A stretch of DNA of 47,316 bases from JAJFFW01 sp038534195 (GCA_038534195.1 JBCAXE010000028.1:1-47316); one strand, 5' to 3'; positions 18,301-26,913 are shown, numbered from the stretch's first letter. Notes: generated from the letters alone by a model not told the origin. Numbers and translations are program-made.

Positions 18301-19147
18301 CATCGAAGAATTAAACGCGGAAATCATCACGCCGAAAAGCACTGGTCTCGTTGATATTGAGGTCGTTGCGATCGACGGTAACGGCGAGCGCGCAACTGCT
18401 GTCGATACAACTGAGACAAATGCAATTCTTACAGCCGATATCGCGGTCAAAGCGGATGACCGCATTTTTATCCGCGGCAGGGGCCTTGAGAGCGAATGGT
18501 CCGCCGACGTCACGGCGCAAACCGGCGCGAGCGGGGCGCTAATATTAGGCCGTGTCGATCTGCGGCGCGGGTGGCTTGATTTCTCCGGGCGCCGATTCAA
18601 CCTGACGAAAGGCGAAATCAGATTCAACCGACTGTCTCCGAACAATCCATTTCTGAATATGCAGGCGGAATATGAAACCGGCGACGGCGTCGTTGCTGCG
18701 ATTGTCGTCAAAGGGCGTGCGCAGTCGCCGTCAATTGAACTGGAGTCAACGCCTTCCCTCCCCCGCGAAGACATCATGGCGCTCGTTCTTTTCGGCAAAC
18801 CTGCAAGCGAGTTATCAGCGACGGAGTCGCTTCAGATGGCGCAAGCGCTCGCGCAGTTAGGCGGCATTGGTCCATTTGGCGGCGGCGGCGGATTGACCGG
18901 TTCGGCGCGCCAAGTGCTCGGCCTCGATCTGTTGAACATCGACCTTGATCCCGAGAATGGCGGTAGCGCACTAACGGTCGGAAAATATGTGGCGGACGGG
19001 CTATTCGTATCCGCCACCCAGGACGTGCGCGGCGAAAACGGTTCCGTTCGCGTGGAGTATGCAATCACCAACAACATTACGGTTGAGACGGAGCTTCAAC
19101 AAAACGGCGATCAAACCGTCTCCGCCAACTGGAAACGCGACTTCTAG
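15329..19147 (+). CDS. tamB: Translocation and assembly module protein TamB (AsmA-like, DUF490)
   Basis: TamB is a very long beta-groove protein that spans the periplasm from an inner-membrane anchor to TamA, and it belongs to the AsmA-like lipid-transfer group. One N-terminal membrane helix covers about residues 4-26 (ITIAALAFVFIAIVAISAGV). About 900 residues of repeated beta-strand sequence follow. The C-terminal DUF490 domain is recognised by GRVDLRRGWLDFSGRRFNLT, LPREDIMALVLFGKP and the terminal strand ending NWKRDF. With 1272 residues it is of normal size. It begins in a TGATG overlap with tamA and converges with the transporter gene, with one base between their stops. Confidence 0.94.
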   Translation: MQRVLITIAALAFVFIAIVAISAGVVFNTDGGRRFLAGQAEKRIGDALSGQATISVVEGDLPGGVVVRNVTLKDEDGVWLTIDRAEMTWSPLALLRRSAEIERITVDGLTFLRSPKSSGPDGAPEAPEGFEFPERLPKISVDAFSLSNANIRNPGTGELITLNSDGALAIGGKRIDAQLTAASADGADRLTAVINFDPAETNAVVDISLTSAAEGLLATMAALDGPLSISATGNAPPEDFTLTVNGVLGAYGEVASALEFDMDDQRSVTITGGARIGERLDELRTAVGTEIAFETSLRESDAGAQVTIRKLATEAINVSGDAVWRNRRGKLLSLDATLRAAIAPPYFDAVREQFGPDFAAEIEIERRGEAYHAEADLSADHAQATIKEATTDLATFLNGDVSIVLAETMKALSPVSGPVSLTTAAAINQDAGVQLSNLSVDADGQRVLVGSADYAFQSETLKADVSLTLPPTLALAVTPQVTLTDPVEADLTVAGAIDNFAASLAADIPAMAINGSDLTASRLVAHLSGLPRRPNGDIKADTIDGIGATRLILRSSADGDIRLQNIDHRGEGFALIGDAKINPQQQNATLDLTYKGNAGAAPFPGVKAEGDIRAIGMLGAKDTASDMRIIAERFSTDAVSVTKLKAAAKGPPEAIAVTADIDQLVVAGSALISAFSTQATIQLAGTPFAAITGLSFAYDDIPVRLTQTATVQMGEAIEVKTLRAAIGATGALSLDGAYSADKITGRIDATRLPLPAAAAFVDFNAAIDTDAALRAEGELAIQSDIAQADIGSIKTAFQWRDNRLYITDTGQDGPLSIDISAPLKLTRTPSLEFDAAGEIEGAIAYDGPAQTLAVFLPPTLQSLEGALKADIKLGGDVESPQIDGALSLADGDYTELSSGLSLVNISFDAQSVADRAGANITFSGGAAGPGQQAQSITLEGAMALGETNNVDAKLSMREARFSAAPVNSIVASGDVTVSGTIDNLKSAGEITIEELNAEIITPKSTGLVDIEVVAIDGNGERATAVDTTETNAILTADIAVKADDRIFIRGRGLESEWSADVTAQTGASGALILGRVDLRRGWLDFSGRRFNLTKGEIRFNRLSPNNPFLNMQAEYETGDGVVAAIVVKGRAQSPSIELESTPSLPREDIMALVLFGKPASELSATESLQMAQALAQLGGIGPFGGGGGLTGSARQVLGLDLLNIDLDPENGGSALTVGKYVADGLFVSATQDVRGENGSVRVEYAITNNITVETELQQNGDQTVSANWKRDF

Positions 19148-19148
19148 T

Positions 19149-20147
19149 TTATAGGAATTTCACTATTAAAACCGCTGCAACGGCGAGGAAAACCGTTTCC
19201 GCAACAACGACGCTCACGTGCAATGCGCCGAGATCAGCCATCGCCTTGAGCGAGGTTTTCATGCCGAGCGCCGCGATAGCGGCGATCAATAACCAATGCG
19301 AAGTCATAACCATCGCATCGCGCGCGAGCGACGGCACTAATCCGAAACTATTCGCCGCGAGGATCACGCCAAACCAGACCGCGAACCACGGAAACGGGGC
19401 TTTAGTGGCATCGCCGCCCTGGCCTCGCATACCCGCGGCGAGCAGCAAAATCACAATCGGCAAACAGGAGACGCGCAGCAATTTTACATAAGTCGCCACG
19501 TCCCCCGTCTCCTCCGACACCATGTAGCCAGCGCCGACTACTTGCGCCACGTCGTGGATGGTCGCGCCTAACAAAACGCCAATCTGCACGTCGGAGAAAC
19601 CAAGCATGCTGAAAATACGGGGGTAAAAGATCATCGCAATTGTCGACAGCGTCGTCACGGCGATGACTGTGAAAAGCGTGTCGCGGCGCATCGCTTCCGT
19701 CCTTGGCAAAACCGACGAAAGAGCGAGAGCCGCTGAAGCGCCGCAAATAGCGACAGCGCCGCCGGTCAAGAGTCCAAAATGCCGGGACTTTGAAAAGAAA
19801 CTGGACAATACGAGTCCGGCCATCATTGTCAGCATAATGAGCACAGGCGCCATTAGAATCGGCTTTGCGCCCAGGCTAGCAATTTGCTCGAATGTTACGC
19901 GGGCGCCAAGAAGCGCAATGCCGATTTTTAATAATCGTTTTGACGTAAATTCGACGCCAGCGGCGCATTTTCCCTCTACCGAAAGAAAGTGAAACGCCAT
20001 GCCAATCAGCAAAGCGAGGAGCATCGACGGCGCGCCATAGTGCTCCGATATAAAGCGTGCGGCTGCGGCGATAGTGAATGCAATCAGAACGCCTGGCGCA
20101 AGTACGCTGATGACGTCACGTTGAGCGGGTACGGCTACGGCGACCAT
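19149..20147 (-). CDS. YeiH/UPF0324 family membrane transporter (putative sulfate exporter)
   Basis: This polytopic inner-membrane protein belongs to the YeiH family, annotated as putative sulfate exporters; the substrate is poorly supported experimentally. I count about 10 hydrophobic segments in 332 residues. Diagnostic motifs are GGAVAICGASAALA and GATIHDVAQVVGAGY, both strongly conserved in the family. The start at 20147 is preceded by a purine-rich AAGGAGAA, a strong ribosome site. It converges with tamB with no terminator between them, and the regulator often found next to YeiH genes is not visible here. Two sulfotransferases elsewhere in the window make a sulfur link tempting but unproven. 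Confidence 0.87.
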   Translation of the reverse strand: MVAVAVPAQRDVISVLAPGVLIAFTIAAAARFISEHYGAPSMLLALLIGMAFHFLSVEGKCAAGVEFTSKRLLKIGIALLGARVTFEQIASLGAKPILMAPVLIMLTMMAGLVLSSFFSKSRHFGLLTGGAVAICGASAALALSSVLPRTEAMRRDTLFTVIAVTTLSTIAMIFYPRIFSMLGFSDVQIGVLLGATIHDVAQVVGAGYMVSEETGDVATYVKLLRVSCLPIVILLLAAGMRGQGGDATKAPFPWFAVWFGVILAANSFGLVPSLARDAMVMTSHWLLIAAIAALGMKTSLKAMADLGALHVSVVVAETVFLAVAAVLIVKFL

Positions 20148-20238
20148 CGCAATTCTCCTTCGGCGCCCTCGCCCTTAGCGTTGGAAGGAGACAAAGACAA
20201 TCTGCGCGCGGCCTGTTTCGCGCAACAGTGATTACGTT

Positions 20239-20272
20239 CACAAATTCGCAAGCTGATCGTTACAAATTTGTG
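20239..20272. repeat. Inverted repeat CACAAATT-N18-AATTTGTG
   Basis: Two perfect 8-base arms flank an 18-base spacer, and the right arm is itself part of the 10-base palindrome ACAAATTTGT. It lies about 90 bases upstream of the YeiH-type gene and just downstream of the DUF1501 gene stop. It could be an operator for the transporter gene; there is no T run, so a simple terminator is less likely. Confidence 0.5.
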
Positions 20273-20292
20273 CGGAACGATCTCGTCAATCC

Positions 20293-21675
20293 TTAAGAAA
20301 GGAAATCGGGACGTCCCACAAAGTTCGACAAATTCGGTAGAGCGGCGTTAAGCGCTGGATCATCAAGCCCGAACCATGCCCCAAGCGTCGCCGCATATTG
20401 CTCCACCGATGTGACAGGAACGAGGCGTCCGCCGCGGATGCCTTGGGAATGCGAAATCGCAGACGGCGGCACGGCCCCATATATTTCGCGGCCGCGCACA
20501 GCGCCGCCGACGACCACATGGTGACCGCCCCACCCGTGATCGGTGCCGTCGCCGTTTGTCGCAAGCGTTCGGCCGAAGTCCGAGGCCGTGAACAGCGTCA
20601 CATCATTCGCAACCCCTAGATCAATCGTCGCCTGGTAGAAACCGGAAATAGCGCCGGATATCTCTGACAAGAGACGCTGCAGGTTCGTCGCCTGGTTCGA
20701 GTGCGAGTCAAAACCGCCAAGTGAGACAAAGAAAACTTGTCGGCCGACGCCAAGCGCGCTGCGCACGGCGATTGTTTGCGCCACGGTGCGTAATCGATTG
20801 CCGAGACGCGTTCCAGGCAGGCCAGCCACGTTCGGCGCGCTGGCGAACGCGTTTGAGTAAGCCGCATTATTATCAACGGCGCGCGCGGTCGCCGCTGCGA
20901 TGTCGTTTTCCAGGAAATTCGACGCCGAAAAGCCGGCTGCGCGCAAATGATCCGTAATGAGATCTTGCGCCGCCGGGTCATTGCGCGCCGAGCCGAGGAA
21001 ATTCGGGTTTGTAATTTCGTTGACGCGAACAACGCCGCCGTTTTGACGGATTTGATATTCAATCGCCAAATCACCTGACAGGAAGACGTCGCTATCAGCG
21101 ACAGAAATCGCCGTAAATGCCGGATTAGCGTTTGCGCCGGCCCCGAGTACAGCGTCAGCAAAGCGGCCGCCCCACCCGAATTGCGCGCCTTCCGATTCCA
21201 ACGCCGCCCATGTGGACTGCTGGTCATTGTGTGAAAATAGCGCCCGCGGCAATGGTACGGTATTGTTATTGAACGCGTCCGCGTCGGTCGGCGTGATGAG
21301 CGGACCCACATTGCTCACGACCGCCAAATCACCGCTCTCATAGAGCGAATGAAGCTCAGCATATTCCGGCGGGAACGCGTGATTACTGTTCGACAACGGC
21401 AGTAACTGCGCCGGATCGCGCGCGCCGCCATAAGCTGGCAACATCGAAGCGCGAATGTTTGCAAACTCATTATAATCCGCCGTATCCGTTGGCAGCAGCA
21501 CATCATGCGCGTCGAGGCCGCCTCGGAAAAAGACGCAGACCAGCGCCTTGTATCCAGACGTGTCAATCGCCGCATTCGCCGCAAATGACGTCAGCGCCGT
21601 GGAAAGACCCGACCCCGCCACCAGAGACGATGCGGCGGCCGATTTCAAAATATCTCGTCTTGTGAAAATCGCCAT
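20293..21675 (-). CDS. DUF1501 domain protein with Tat signal
   Basis: This 460-residue exported protein belongs to DUF1501, a family distantly related to alkaline phosphatase-like or sulfatase-like folds and of unknown function. The N-terminus carries a twin-arginine motif TRRDILK (RR at 6-7) and an Ala-rich hydrophobic segment, so it is exported folded. Family motifs include VFFRGGLDAHDVLLP near residue 50, FSHNDQQSTW and DFGRTLATNGDGTDHGWGGH near the C-terminus. The ATG at 21675 has a perfect AGGAGG that overlaps the stop of the upstream DUF1800 gene, so the two are cotranscribed and coupled. The His/Asp-rich C-terminal motif suggests metal binding. Confidence 0.9.
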   Translation of the reverse strand: MAIFTRRDILKSAAASSLVAGSGLSTALTSFAANAAIDTSGYKALVCVFFRGGLDAHDVLLPTDTADYNEFANIRASMLPAYGGARDPAQLLPLSNSNHAFPPEYAELHSLYESGDLAVVSNVGPLITPTDADAFNNNTVPLPRALFSHNDQQSTWAALESEGAQFGWGGRFADAVLGAGANANPAFTAISVADSDVFLSGDLAIEYQIRQNGGVVRVNEITNPNFLGSARNDPAAQDLITDHLRAAGFSASNFLENDIAAATARAVDNNAAYSNAFASAPNVAGLPGTRLGNRLRTVAQTIAVRSALGVGRQVFFVSLGGFDSHSNQATNLQRLLSEISGAISGFYQATIDLGVANDVTLFTASDFGRTLATNGDGTDHGWGGHHVVVGGAVRGREIYGAVPPSAISHSQGIRGGRLVPVTSVEQYAATLGAWFGLDDPALNAALPNLSNFVGRPDFLS

Positions 21676-21684
21676 GATCGCCTC

Positions 21685-23700
21685 CTAACGCTGAACCAGA
21701 TATTCAGGTGACGTCATCACCATCCAGACAGCGATATAAACGCGCGCGTCGCGGTCGGCTGCGCTTGTTCCCGCCATGCGATCCATCATCTCGATAATGC
21801 GCGACCGGGTTTCCGATTGCAGCGCGCCGCCGGTCAATAGTTCATCGAGGTGATCGACAAGCGCTGCTGAATTGTCAGCAAGCGCAAGCTCATCGGAATA
21901 ATCCGGCAGATAGGCCGCCGGTGATCGAACGTCGTTGCGGCTTAGATCTTCGCGTATGAATGGACTGATCGTCGCCGCATATCCTGTGAGGCTCGCAGAG
22001 TTCGTGATCTGGAGTTCGGGCGCTGGCTGGCCGGCCGCGCCGGATTGCGTGTTCGGCGCAATGTATCCTGGGCGGAAGAAGTTAAAGACGCTCGGCGACC
22101 GCGACGGATGTTGAGCAAGAACGTCAGGCGAACTTGTGTCCTGAAGAATGTCTTCGTTCGTCGCATCAGCCGAATTGACGCTGAACGCGCGCGCCCACTG
22201 AACAAAACGGGCCACAGGTTCTTTCACCTTGCCGAAGCCTTGGGGTGCGGCGTCGAGCGGTTGCAACGCTTCCGGGTCAAGAAGAATGGCGGCGAGCGTC
22301 GCCTGAAGGTCGCCGCGGCGGCCGTCGCCGATGGGAAAACCACCCGGCAGTTGGTACGTGCCCGCCTCGAAAACTGTCGCGACGCGGCGCACATAATCGG
22401 GCGTCGGCGCGCTTGTGACAAAGCGCTGGATCAATTGACGGCTGATGAACGGCGCCACATTGGGGTGGTTGAACAAGACGTCCAGCGCCATATCCACACT
22501 GTCTTCAGCGCTTGTCCCTGCCGGTATCACGGCGCCCAAAAATTCCTTTTCGCCCGTCTCATAAAATTCATTGAAGAACTGCAATGGCGCATAGAACGCA
22601 TCGTCATCGCGCCCTGAAAACCCAAATGCAGTTCCTTTTAGTCCGAGACCTGTGAAGACCCTGGCTAACCCCTGAATATCGTCCGTGTCATATGTGTCGA
22701 TCGTGTCTCCGCTGCCGTTGAGGCGCGGCGTCCCATCGAGATTAAGCTCCACGAGCCCAATCGTGAACAACTGCATGATCTCGCGCGCATAGTTTTCGTC
22801 GGGCAATCTGTTGGTGGCCGGGTTCGCCTTCTGATTAAAGAGATAGGTCAGAAAAACGCCCATGGCTGGCGAATAAGTTACTTCTTCCAGAATATCGCGG
22901 TAATTGCCGAACGCATTCCGGTAGAAAATATCCCGGTAATAACCCATGGAGAACGGGCGCCCAAGCAAGTTACCGGTAGACTGATCGCCGACAACAAGGA
23001 TTTCCGATAGCGCAAACATCATCCGTTGGCGGAGCTGATCCTCGCCGTCAACAAAATCCTCCCAGGTAATGAAGGCTTCATTTGGGCTGGTGAGATTGGC
23101 GTTCACCTGAACGGCGTCAGCGAGAAGGCGCGGTAACTGCTCCCTAACAGGAAGATTAAACTGCCGGTCCAGCCAGGCTGTATAGCCGGCGCTCAACAGG
23201 AGGTTTGCGTCGTCTTCCGTGGCGCCGAACGTCGCGCGATTGAGGAAACGCACGGACTCTGCGAATGTGGCGGGCGCGTCGCTGCTCGACGCGGGCGCTG
23301 TGGCGGTTATCGTCACGGTGGCGGTGTTTGTGGCGCCGTCATCGTCAGTGACGGTAAGCGCCGCCAGGAACGTTCCCGGCGAATTATACGTAAAGCTTAC
23401 GTCCCTGCCTGACCCGTCAGATGTTCCGTCGCCGTCAAAATCCCAGGAATAACTTTGGATGGTACCATCGCTATCCGTGGATGAAGCGCCCGAAAAATCG
23501 ACATTGACCGGCGTTCTGCCGGACGTCTTATCGGTCGTGATCCGCGCCGCGGGCGCGGCGTTTGACGATGGTGGCGGTGGCGGCGGCGGAGACGGCGGCG
23601 GCGGGGGCGATGACGACGAGGAAGACCCTCCGCATCCGGCGAGCGCCAGACATGCGGTCGTGGCGAGGAGGAGCGAGCGGTGACCAGTAAACGCAGTCAT
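21685..23700 (-). CDS. DUF1800 lipoprotein with PKD domain
   Basis: This 671-residue protein pairs with the downstream DUF1501 protein, a combination common in marine proteobacteria and planctomycetes with unknown function. The signal peptide ends in the lipobox LAGC (Cys 23), followed by a Ser run and two Pro runs as a tether. A PKD domain spans about residues 50-135 and shows the hallmark YSWDFDGDG. The DUF1800 domain follows, starting with VRFLNRATFGAT and including GYTAWLDRQF and NYAREIMQLFTIG. The gene begins at 23700 with only a weak ribosome site (AGGGTAATGATTAA). A surface-attached complex is a reasonable inference. Confidence 0.9.
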   Translation of the reverse strand: MTAFTGHRSLLLATTACLALAGCGGSSSSSSPPPPPSPPPPPPPSSNAAPAARITTDKTSGRTPVNVDFSGASSTDSDGTIQSYSWDFDGDGTSDGSGRDVSFTYNSPGTFLAALTVTDDDGATNTATVTITATAPASSSDAPATFAESVRFLNRATFGATEDDANLLLSAGYTAWLDRQFNLPVREQLPRLLADAVQVNANLTSPNEAFITWEDFVDGEDQLRQRMMFALSEILVVGDQSTGNLLGRPFSMGYYRDIFYRNAFGNYRDILEEVTYSPAMGVFLTYLFNQKANPATNRLPDENYAREIMQLFTIGLVELNLDGTPRLNGSGDTIDTYDTDDIQGLARVFTGLGLKGTAFGFSGRDDDAFYAPLQFFNEFYETGEKEFLGAVIPAGTSAEDSVDMALDVLFNHPNVAPFISRQLIQRFVTSAPTPDYVRRVATVFEAGTYQLPGGFPIGDGRRGDLQATLAAILLDPEALQPLDAAPQGFGKVKEPVARFVQWARAFSVNSADATNEDILQDTSSPDVLAQHPSRSPSVFNFFRPGYIAPNTQSGAAGQPAPELQITNSASLTGYAATISPFIREDLSRNDVRSPAAYLPDYSDELALADNSAALVDHLDELLTGGALQSETRSRIIEMMDRMAGTSAADRDARVYIAVWMVMTSPEYLVQR

Positions 23701-23892
23701 TTAATCATTACCCTGTAAGCAACATGATTTAGTAACATCGAAAAACCTACTCGCGCCAGCATTTCGACAGTAAATCATTGTGCGACACATCATTTCATGG
23801 GCTGCGAAAGCTTGGCCCTCACGGTTATTCTTAGCGCAAGAACCCTAATAAATTTATGCCGCTAAAGAGCGTTGCGCCGCGGTTCCTGATGA

Positions 23893-23922
23893 AAAAAGCC
23901 GGGCGCGACCGCCCGGCTTTTT
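23893..23922 (-). terminator. Rho-independent terminator after the pectate-lyase-like gene
   Basis: AAAAAGCCGGGCG and its exact complement form a 13-bp stem around the tetraloop CGAC, ending in a run of T on either strand. It lies 26 bases beyond the stop of the minus-strand gene ending at 23948. Being symmetric it could work in both directions. Confidence 0.9.
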
Positions 23923-23947
23923 CTCATTTTTCAGCAATATCAAAACG

Positions 23948-26446
23948 CTATCTGACGTCGATATTGGTTTCACGGACCCAGCCGTCGGCGCCGTCGTCAA
24001 AATCGACACGCCACCAGACGCTGTTCTCTCCGCCGCCCGGGCCGGCGACGATAACGCCGGTTGCACCGCGATACTGTCTGCCGGCTTTTGGCCCGCCCGC
24101 TTTGCGACGGACGTTGACCCGCGGGCTCGTGAGCTCAACTTCGACGCCCACGTCAAACACGCCAGGAGCGGGAGCTGGGGCGGGCGCTGGTGTCGGCGCA
24201 GGATCCGGCGTCGGATTTGGCCCAGGCGGAGGGGGCGGCGGCGGCGCTGGTTGCGGCGCAGGCGCGGGCGCCGGGGCCGGTGGCGGCGGTGGCGGCGGCG
24301 GCGGCGGCGGAGGCGGCGCTGGTTGTGGCGCCGGCGCCGGAGGAGGAGGTGGTGGTGGTGGTGGCGGCGGCGGCGCGGGAGGCGCAGGCGGCGACGGTGG
24401 ATTTGGCGCGGGCGGCGGCGGTGGAGGCGCAGGCGGATTAGGCTGCGGCGACGGTTGCGGCGTGGGCGCAGGCGCGCCGCCGTTCACGTTTATATTGATA
24501 ATTTCCGTGGACGATCCACCAGGACCCGTACAAGTCAGAGCGTATTCACCGTCATATCGAGCCGGGAACGTCTCCTGACCGATAACAGTCTTGAAGCCGT
24601 CCCATCCGCCGGAGGCGACGCATTCGCCAGCCTGCGTATTACGCGGCTCGCCCGACACCCAGGAAAGCGTCACGTCGTCGCCTACATTGTAGGAACTTTG
24701 ATCCGCGGTTAGCGTGATATCCGGCACAGGCATTTGCCCATCAGGCGTCACGAAGACGTGGATATTGCGCCAATCGGGATTGCCGCTGGAGACGCACTGG
24801 AAGTCAAAACTCGTCGTCGCATCGACAACTACTTGATCAACGCCAGTGATGATATTCGACGTCGCGCGATCCCAGCTCTTCTTACAGGAATTGGCGACCG
24901 CGTCGTATGTGATAGTGACGGTTTCGCCGGCGCGCACCGATTGCGGCGTGATGTCGAACTCCAGAATTTCGACATGACGGCCGGAGGAGAAAATGTATCC
25001 GCAAGTTGGATCTGCATCCGAGCCGGTTCCCTGCCCGACGCGCGAGCCGGCGTTATCGCCGGCGAGTTCATTCAGATACTCCTCAAGGTTTGTGTATCCG
25101 TCACCGTCGCTGTCGCCGTTCCGGTCATTCGGATTGTTGCGGTCGAGGCCGTTCGCTTCCTCCCACGCATCCGACATGCCGTCATTGTCGATATCGGCGG
25201 GTGCGGCTGCGCTGTTCAAAGTCGGCCAACCGCCGCGCTCCGACGGATCGTCGATCAAACTCCCGGAACAGGTGCGCACTTCATTAACGATGCGCGCATC
25301 CGTTGAATCGCGGCCTGGCTTTGTCGCTCCAGCGAACGCCAATACATCTTTATAGGCCTGCTGCGGCCCCGTGATGGAGGCGTTGCTTAGCGATAATGTC
25401 CCATATCCAACCGGGGAGTCGCTCAGGAAACGCCAATCTTTCGGATCCATGATCAACCGCTGATCGAGATCAGGCGTCGGTCTGTTCAGATCCAGATTGT
25501 CTCTGAGATAGAACCGGTGCGTACCAAGACCGTTATTGAAGAACAGGTTGACTGCATAATTTGTGCGGCGCTTGCCTGTGCTCGGGCCTGCGATCGCGAT
25601 ATTGCCGACCCAGTTCGTGTTGGAGGTGCCGTGCCGGTTATAGACCTCTGCGTGATAGTCCTTCGCATTGTAGGTCACATTATTGATGAAATCGATTTGA
25701 CCGGTGGCGCCGAGATTCGGGTTCCGGCGGTTAGCGTGCGCGATCAGATTATGGTGGAAGGTTACTTCCTGCGAGGCGTGCCCGATAATCGTTGACCGGC
25801 TATGATTGCCGCTGGAGTGCGTTGACCGGAACAGTGTTTCGTAAATCATCGACCATTGAATGGTGATGTTTTTGGAATTCGGCGCCATCGCGCCGCCCAG
25901 CGTGCCGTTATTGCCGGTGATGTCGATGTTTTCATCGGTGCCCCACGCCATCGAGACGTGGTCAAGAATAATGTTTTGGCCATCGATCAGGATCGCATCG
26001 ACATTTCTTGAACGCTGGACGGAGGGACCAGGGCGCAAACTGATGTGACGAATGACGACATCGTGCGTGGCGATGCTGATCGGCGATGTGGTGCTCGGAC
26101 TATTGCGAATAGACAATTGGACGCCGTCGCCTGGCGCCGTTTGTCCCGCAATAGTGAGGTAGGGGTTGCGCGCCGTGATCCGTGATTGGGTTTGAATCTC
26201 GCCGCTAACGGTGAACACACAAGTGCGCGGTCCGCTCGCCTCGACGCAAGCGCGCAAACTGCCCGCGCCTGAGTCATTCAAATTATTGACGATATAGACG
26301 TCGCCGCCGCGCCCGCCGGCGGAGAACCGCCCGAAGCCCTCGGCCGTAGGGAAGGCCAGCTGTTGCGCCGATGCGCCGCCGATCGTCGTTACGGAGAACA
26401 GACCAACGAGAATCTGGCGCTGGACAGCCTTACTAGTACAAAACAT
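23948..26446 (-). CDS. Secreted pectate-lyase-like beta-helix protein with EF-hand-like, polyproline and SH3-like regions
   Basis: The 832-residue protein starts with a signal peptide (cut after ASA, residue 27). A right-handed beta-helix of the pectate lyase type fills about 28-400; marks are GFGRFSAGGRGG, NLNDSGAGSLR, TIAGQTAPGDG and LDHVSMAWGTDEN. Next is a calcium-binding-like segment, DIDNDGMSDAWEE and DSDGDGYTNLEEYL, then two Ig-like beta regions with paired cysteines. A linker of about 100 residues, mostly Pro and Ala, leads to a C-terminal SH3-like domain (SPRVNVRRKAGG, then WWRVDFDDGADGWV). The gene ends at a strong terminator. Cleavage of a uronic acid polymer is the likely role by family, but the active site was not verified. 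A paralogue lies at 43633-45015. Confidence 0.87.
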   Translation of the reverse strand: MFCTSKAVQRQILVGLFSVTTIGGASAQQLAFPTAEGFGRFSAGGRGGDVYIVNNLNDSGAGSLRACVEASGPRTCVFTVSGEIQTQSRITARNPYLTIAGQTAPGDGVQLSIRNSPSTTSPISIATHDVVIRHISLRPGPSVQRSRNVDAILIDGQNIILDHVSMAWGTDENIDITGNNGTLGGAMAPNSKNITIQWSMIYETLFRSTHSSGNHSRSTIIGHASQEVTFHHNLIAHANRRNPNLGATGQIDFINNVTYNAKDYHAEVYNRHGTSNTNWVGNIAIAGPSTGKRRTNYAVNLFFNNGLGTHRFYLRDNLDLNRPTPDLDQRLIMDPKDWRFLSDSPVGYGTLSLSNASITGPQQAYKDVLAFAGATKPGRDSTDARIVNEVRTCSGSLIDDPSERGGWPTLNSAAAPADIDNDGMSDAWEEANGLDRNNPNDRNGDSDGDGYTNLEEYLNELAGDNAGSRVGQGTGSDADPTCGYIFSSGRHVEILEFDITPQSVRAGETVTITYDAVANSCKKSWDRATSNIITGVDQVVVDATTSFDFQCVSSGNPDWRNIHVFVTPDGQMPVPDITLTADQSSYNVGDDVTLSWVSGEPRNTQAGECVASGGWDGFKTVIGQETFPARYDGEYALTCTGPGGSSTEIININVNGGAPAPTPQPSPQPNPPAPPPPPPAPNPPSPPAPPAPPPPPPPPPPPPAPAPQPAPPPPPPPPPPPPPAPAPAPAPQPAPPPPPPPGPNPTPDPAPTPAPAPAPAPGVFDVGVEVELTSPRVNVRRKAGGPKAGRQYRGATGVIVAGPGGGENSVWWRVDFDDGADGWVRETNIDVR
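24170..24480. repeat. GC-rich triplet low-complexity tract encoding a polyproline linker
   Basis: The plus strand is a run of GGC, GGT, GGA and GCG triplets with almost no other composition. On the coding strand it encodes long runs of proline broken by Ala, Gln, Asn and Pro-Ala repeats, up to 13 prolines in a row. Runs of this kind are prone to replication slippage, which would change linker length in steps of three without breaking the frame. Confidence 0.85.
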
Positions 26447-26665
26447 TTCTTGACCCTGCTTTACAAATTACATGAAGGTTTTCGACAGGCCGGCGTCAGA
26501 ATCGCCGGCGTGAATTCCCTCCCCCGAAGGAAGCTTGATGCGTATCGCTCAATTCTCTTTCTTCAGATTCCCTCTCCTACGCTCGATACGCCAGCGCCCA
26601 AATTGCGATTTGCTGTGTGGGATTTCTTTATCAACGCATTCCGCCCTTGGGTCACAGGAGATAAG

Positions 26666-26812
26666 ATGGCGGCATCTCTTATAAAATTGCTAACGTCTTT
26701 TCGAACAATTCATCACAATTTTGTATCAAGATACTCAGTAGCCACCCCTCGTATTTTTCCTTGTATTTTACTGATGCATCGCCAGATTGATTGCGTGATG
26801 ACAAGTTGCTGA
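26666..26812 (+). CDS. Possible 48-residue small protein of unknown function
   Basis: A short frame starts with ATG at 26666, preceded by AGGAGATAAG, a good ribosome-binding site, and ends at 26812. The predicted peptide starts MAASLIKLL and is moderately basic with a few hydrophobic stretches; no domain is recognisable. It sits alone in the long AT-rich gap. It may be chance, since short frames with such sites occur at random. Confidence 0.2.
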   Translation: MAASLIKLLTSFRTIHHNFVSRYSVATPRIFPCILLMHRQIDCVMTSC

Positions 26813-26913
26813 ATTCATTTAATTATCATCACACAAATTGATACCGAGATGCGCGCCAAGCAGTGACGAAGCGCTTTGATGGAATAGATGAAGTTGGAAT
26901 TTTTTTCGATCCA

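Noticed and set aside
18004..18798. Long open frame (264 codons) antisense to tamB
   Set aside because: It is Ser/Arg/Pro-rich with no domain, mirrors the strong coding signal of tamB and has no ribosome site. It is a shadow frame typical of GC-rich DNA.
24170..24480. Triplet repeat tract considered as CRISPR or tandem-repeat array
   Set aside because: Units are three-base codons with no spacer structure. It encodes a polyproline linker.
23856..24578. Glycine-rich frame on the plus strand over the polyproline linker
   Set aside because: It is the complement of proline codons in the lyase-like gene. The minus-strand reading has signal peptide, domains and a terminator; the plus-strand reading has only low-complexity glycine.
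26795..26832. GTGATGA / TCATCAC pair as a CRP site
   Set aside because: The 24-base spacer is far too long for a CRP-type operator. Only the site at 33950-33965 has the correct geometry.
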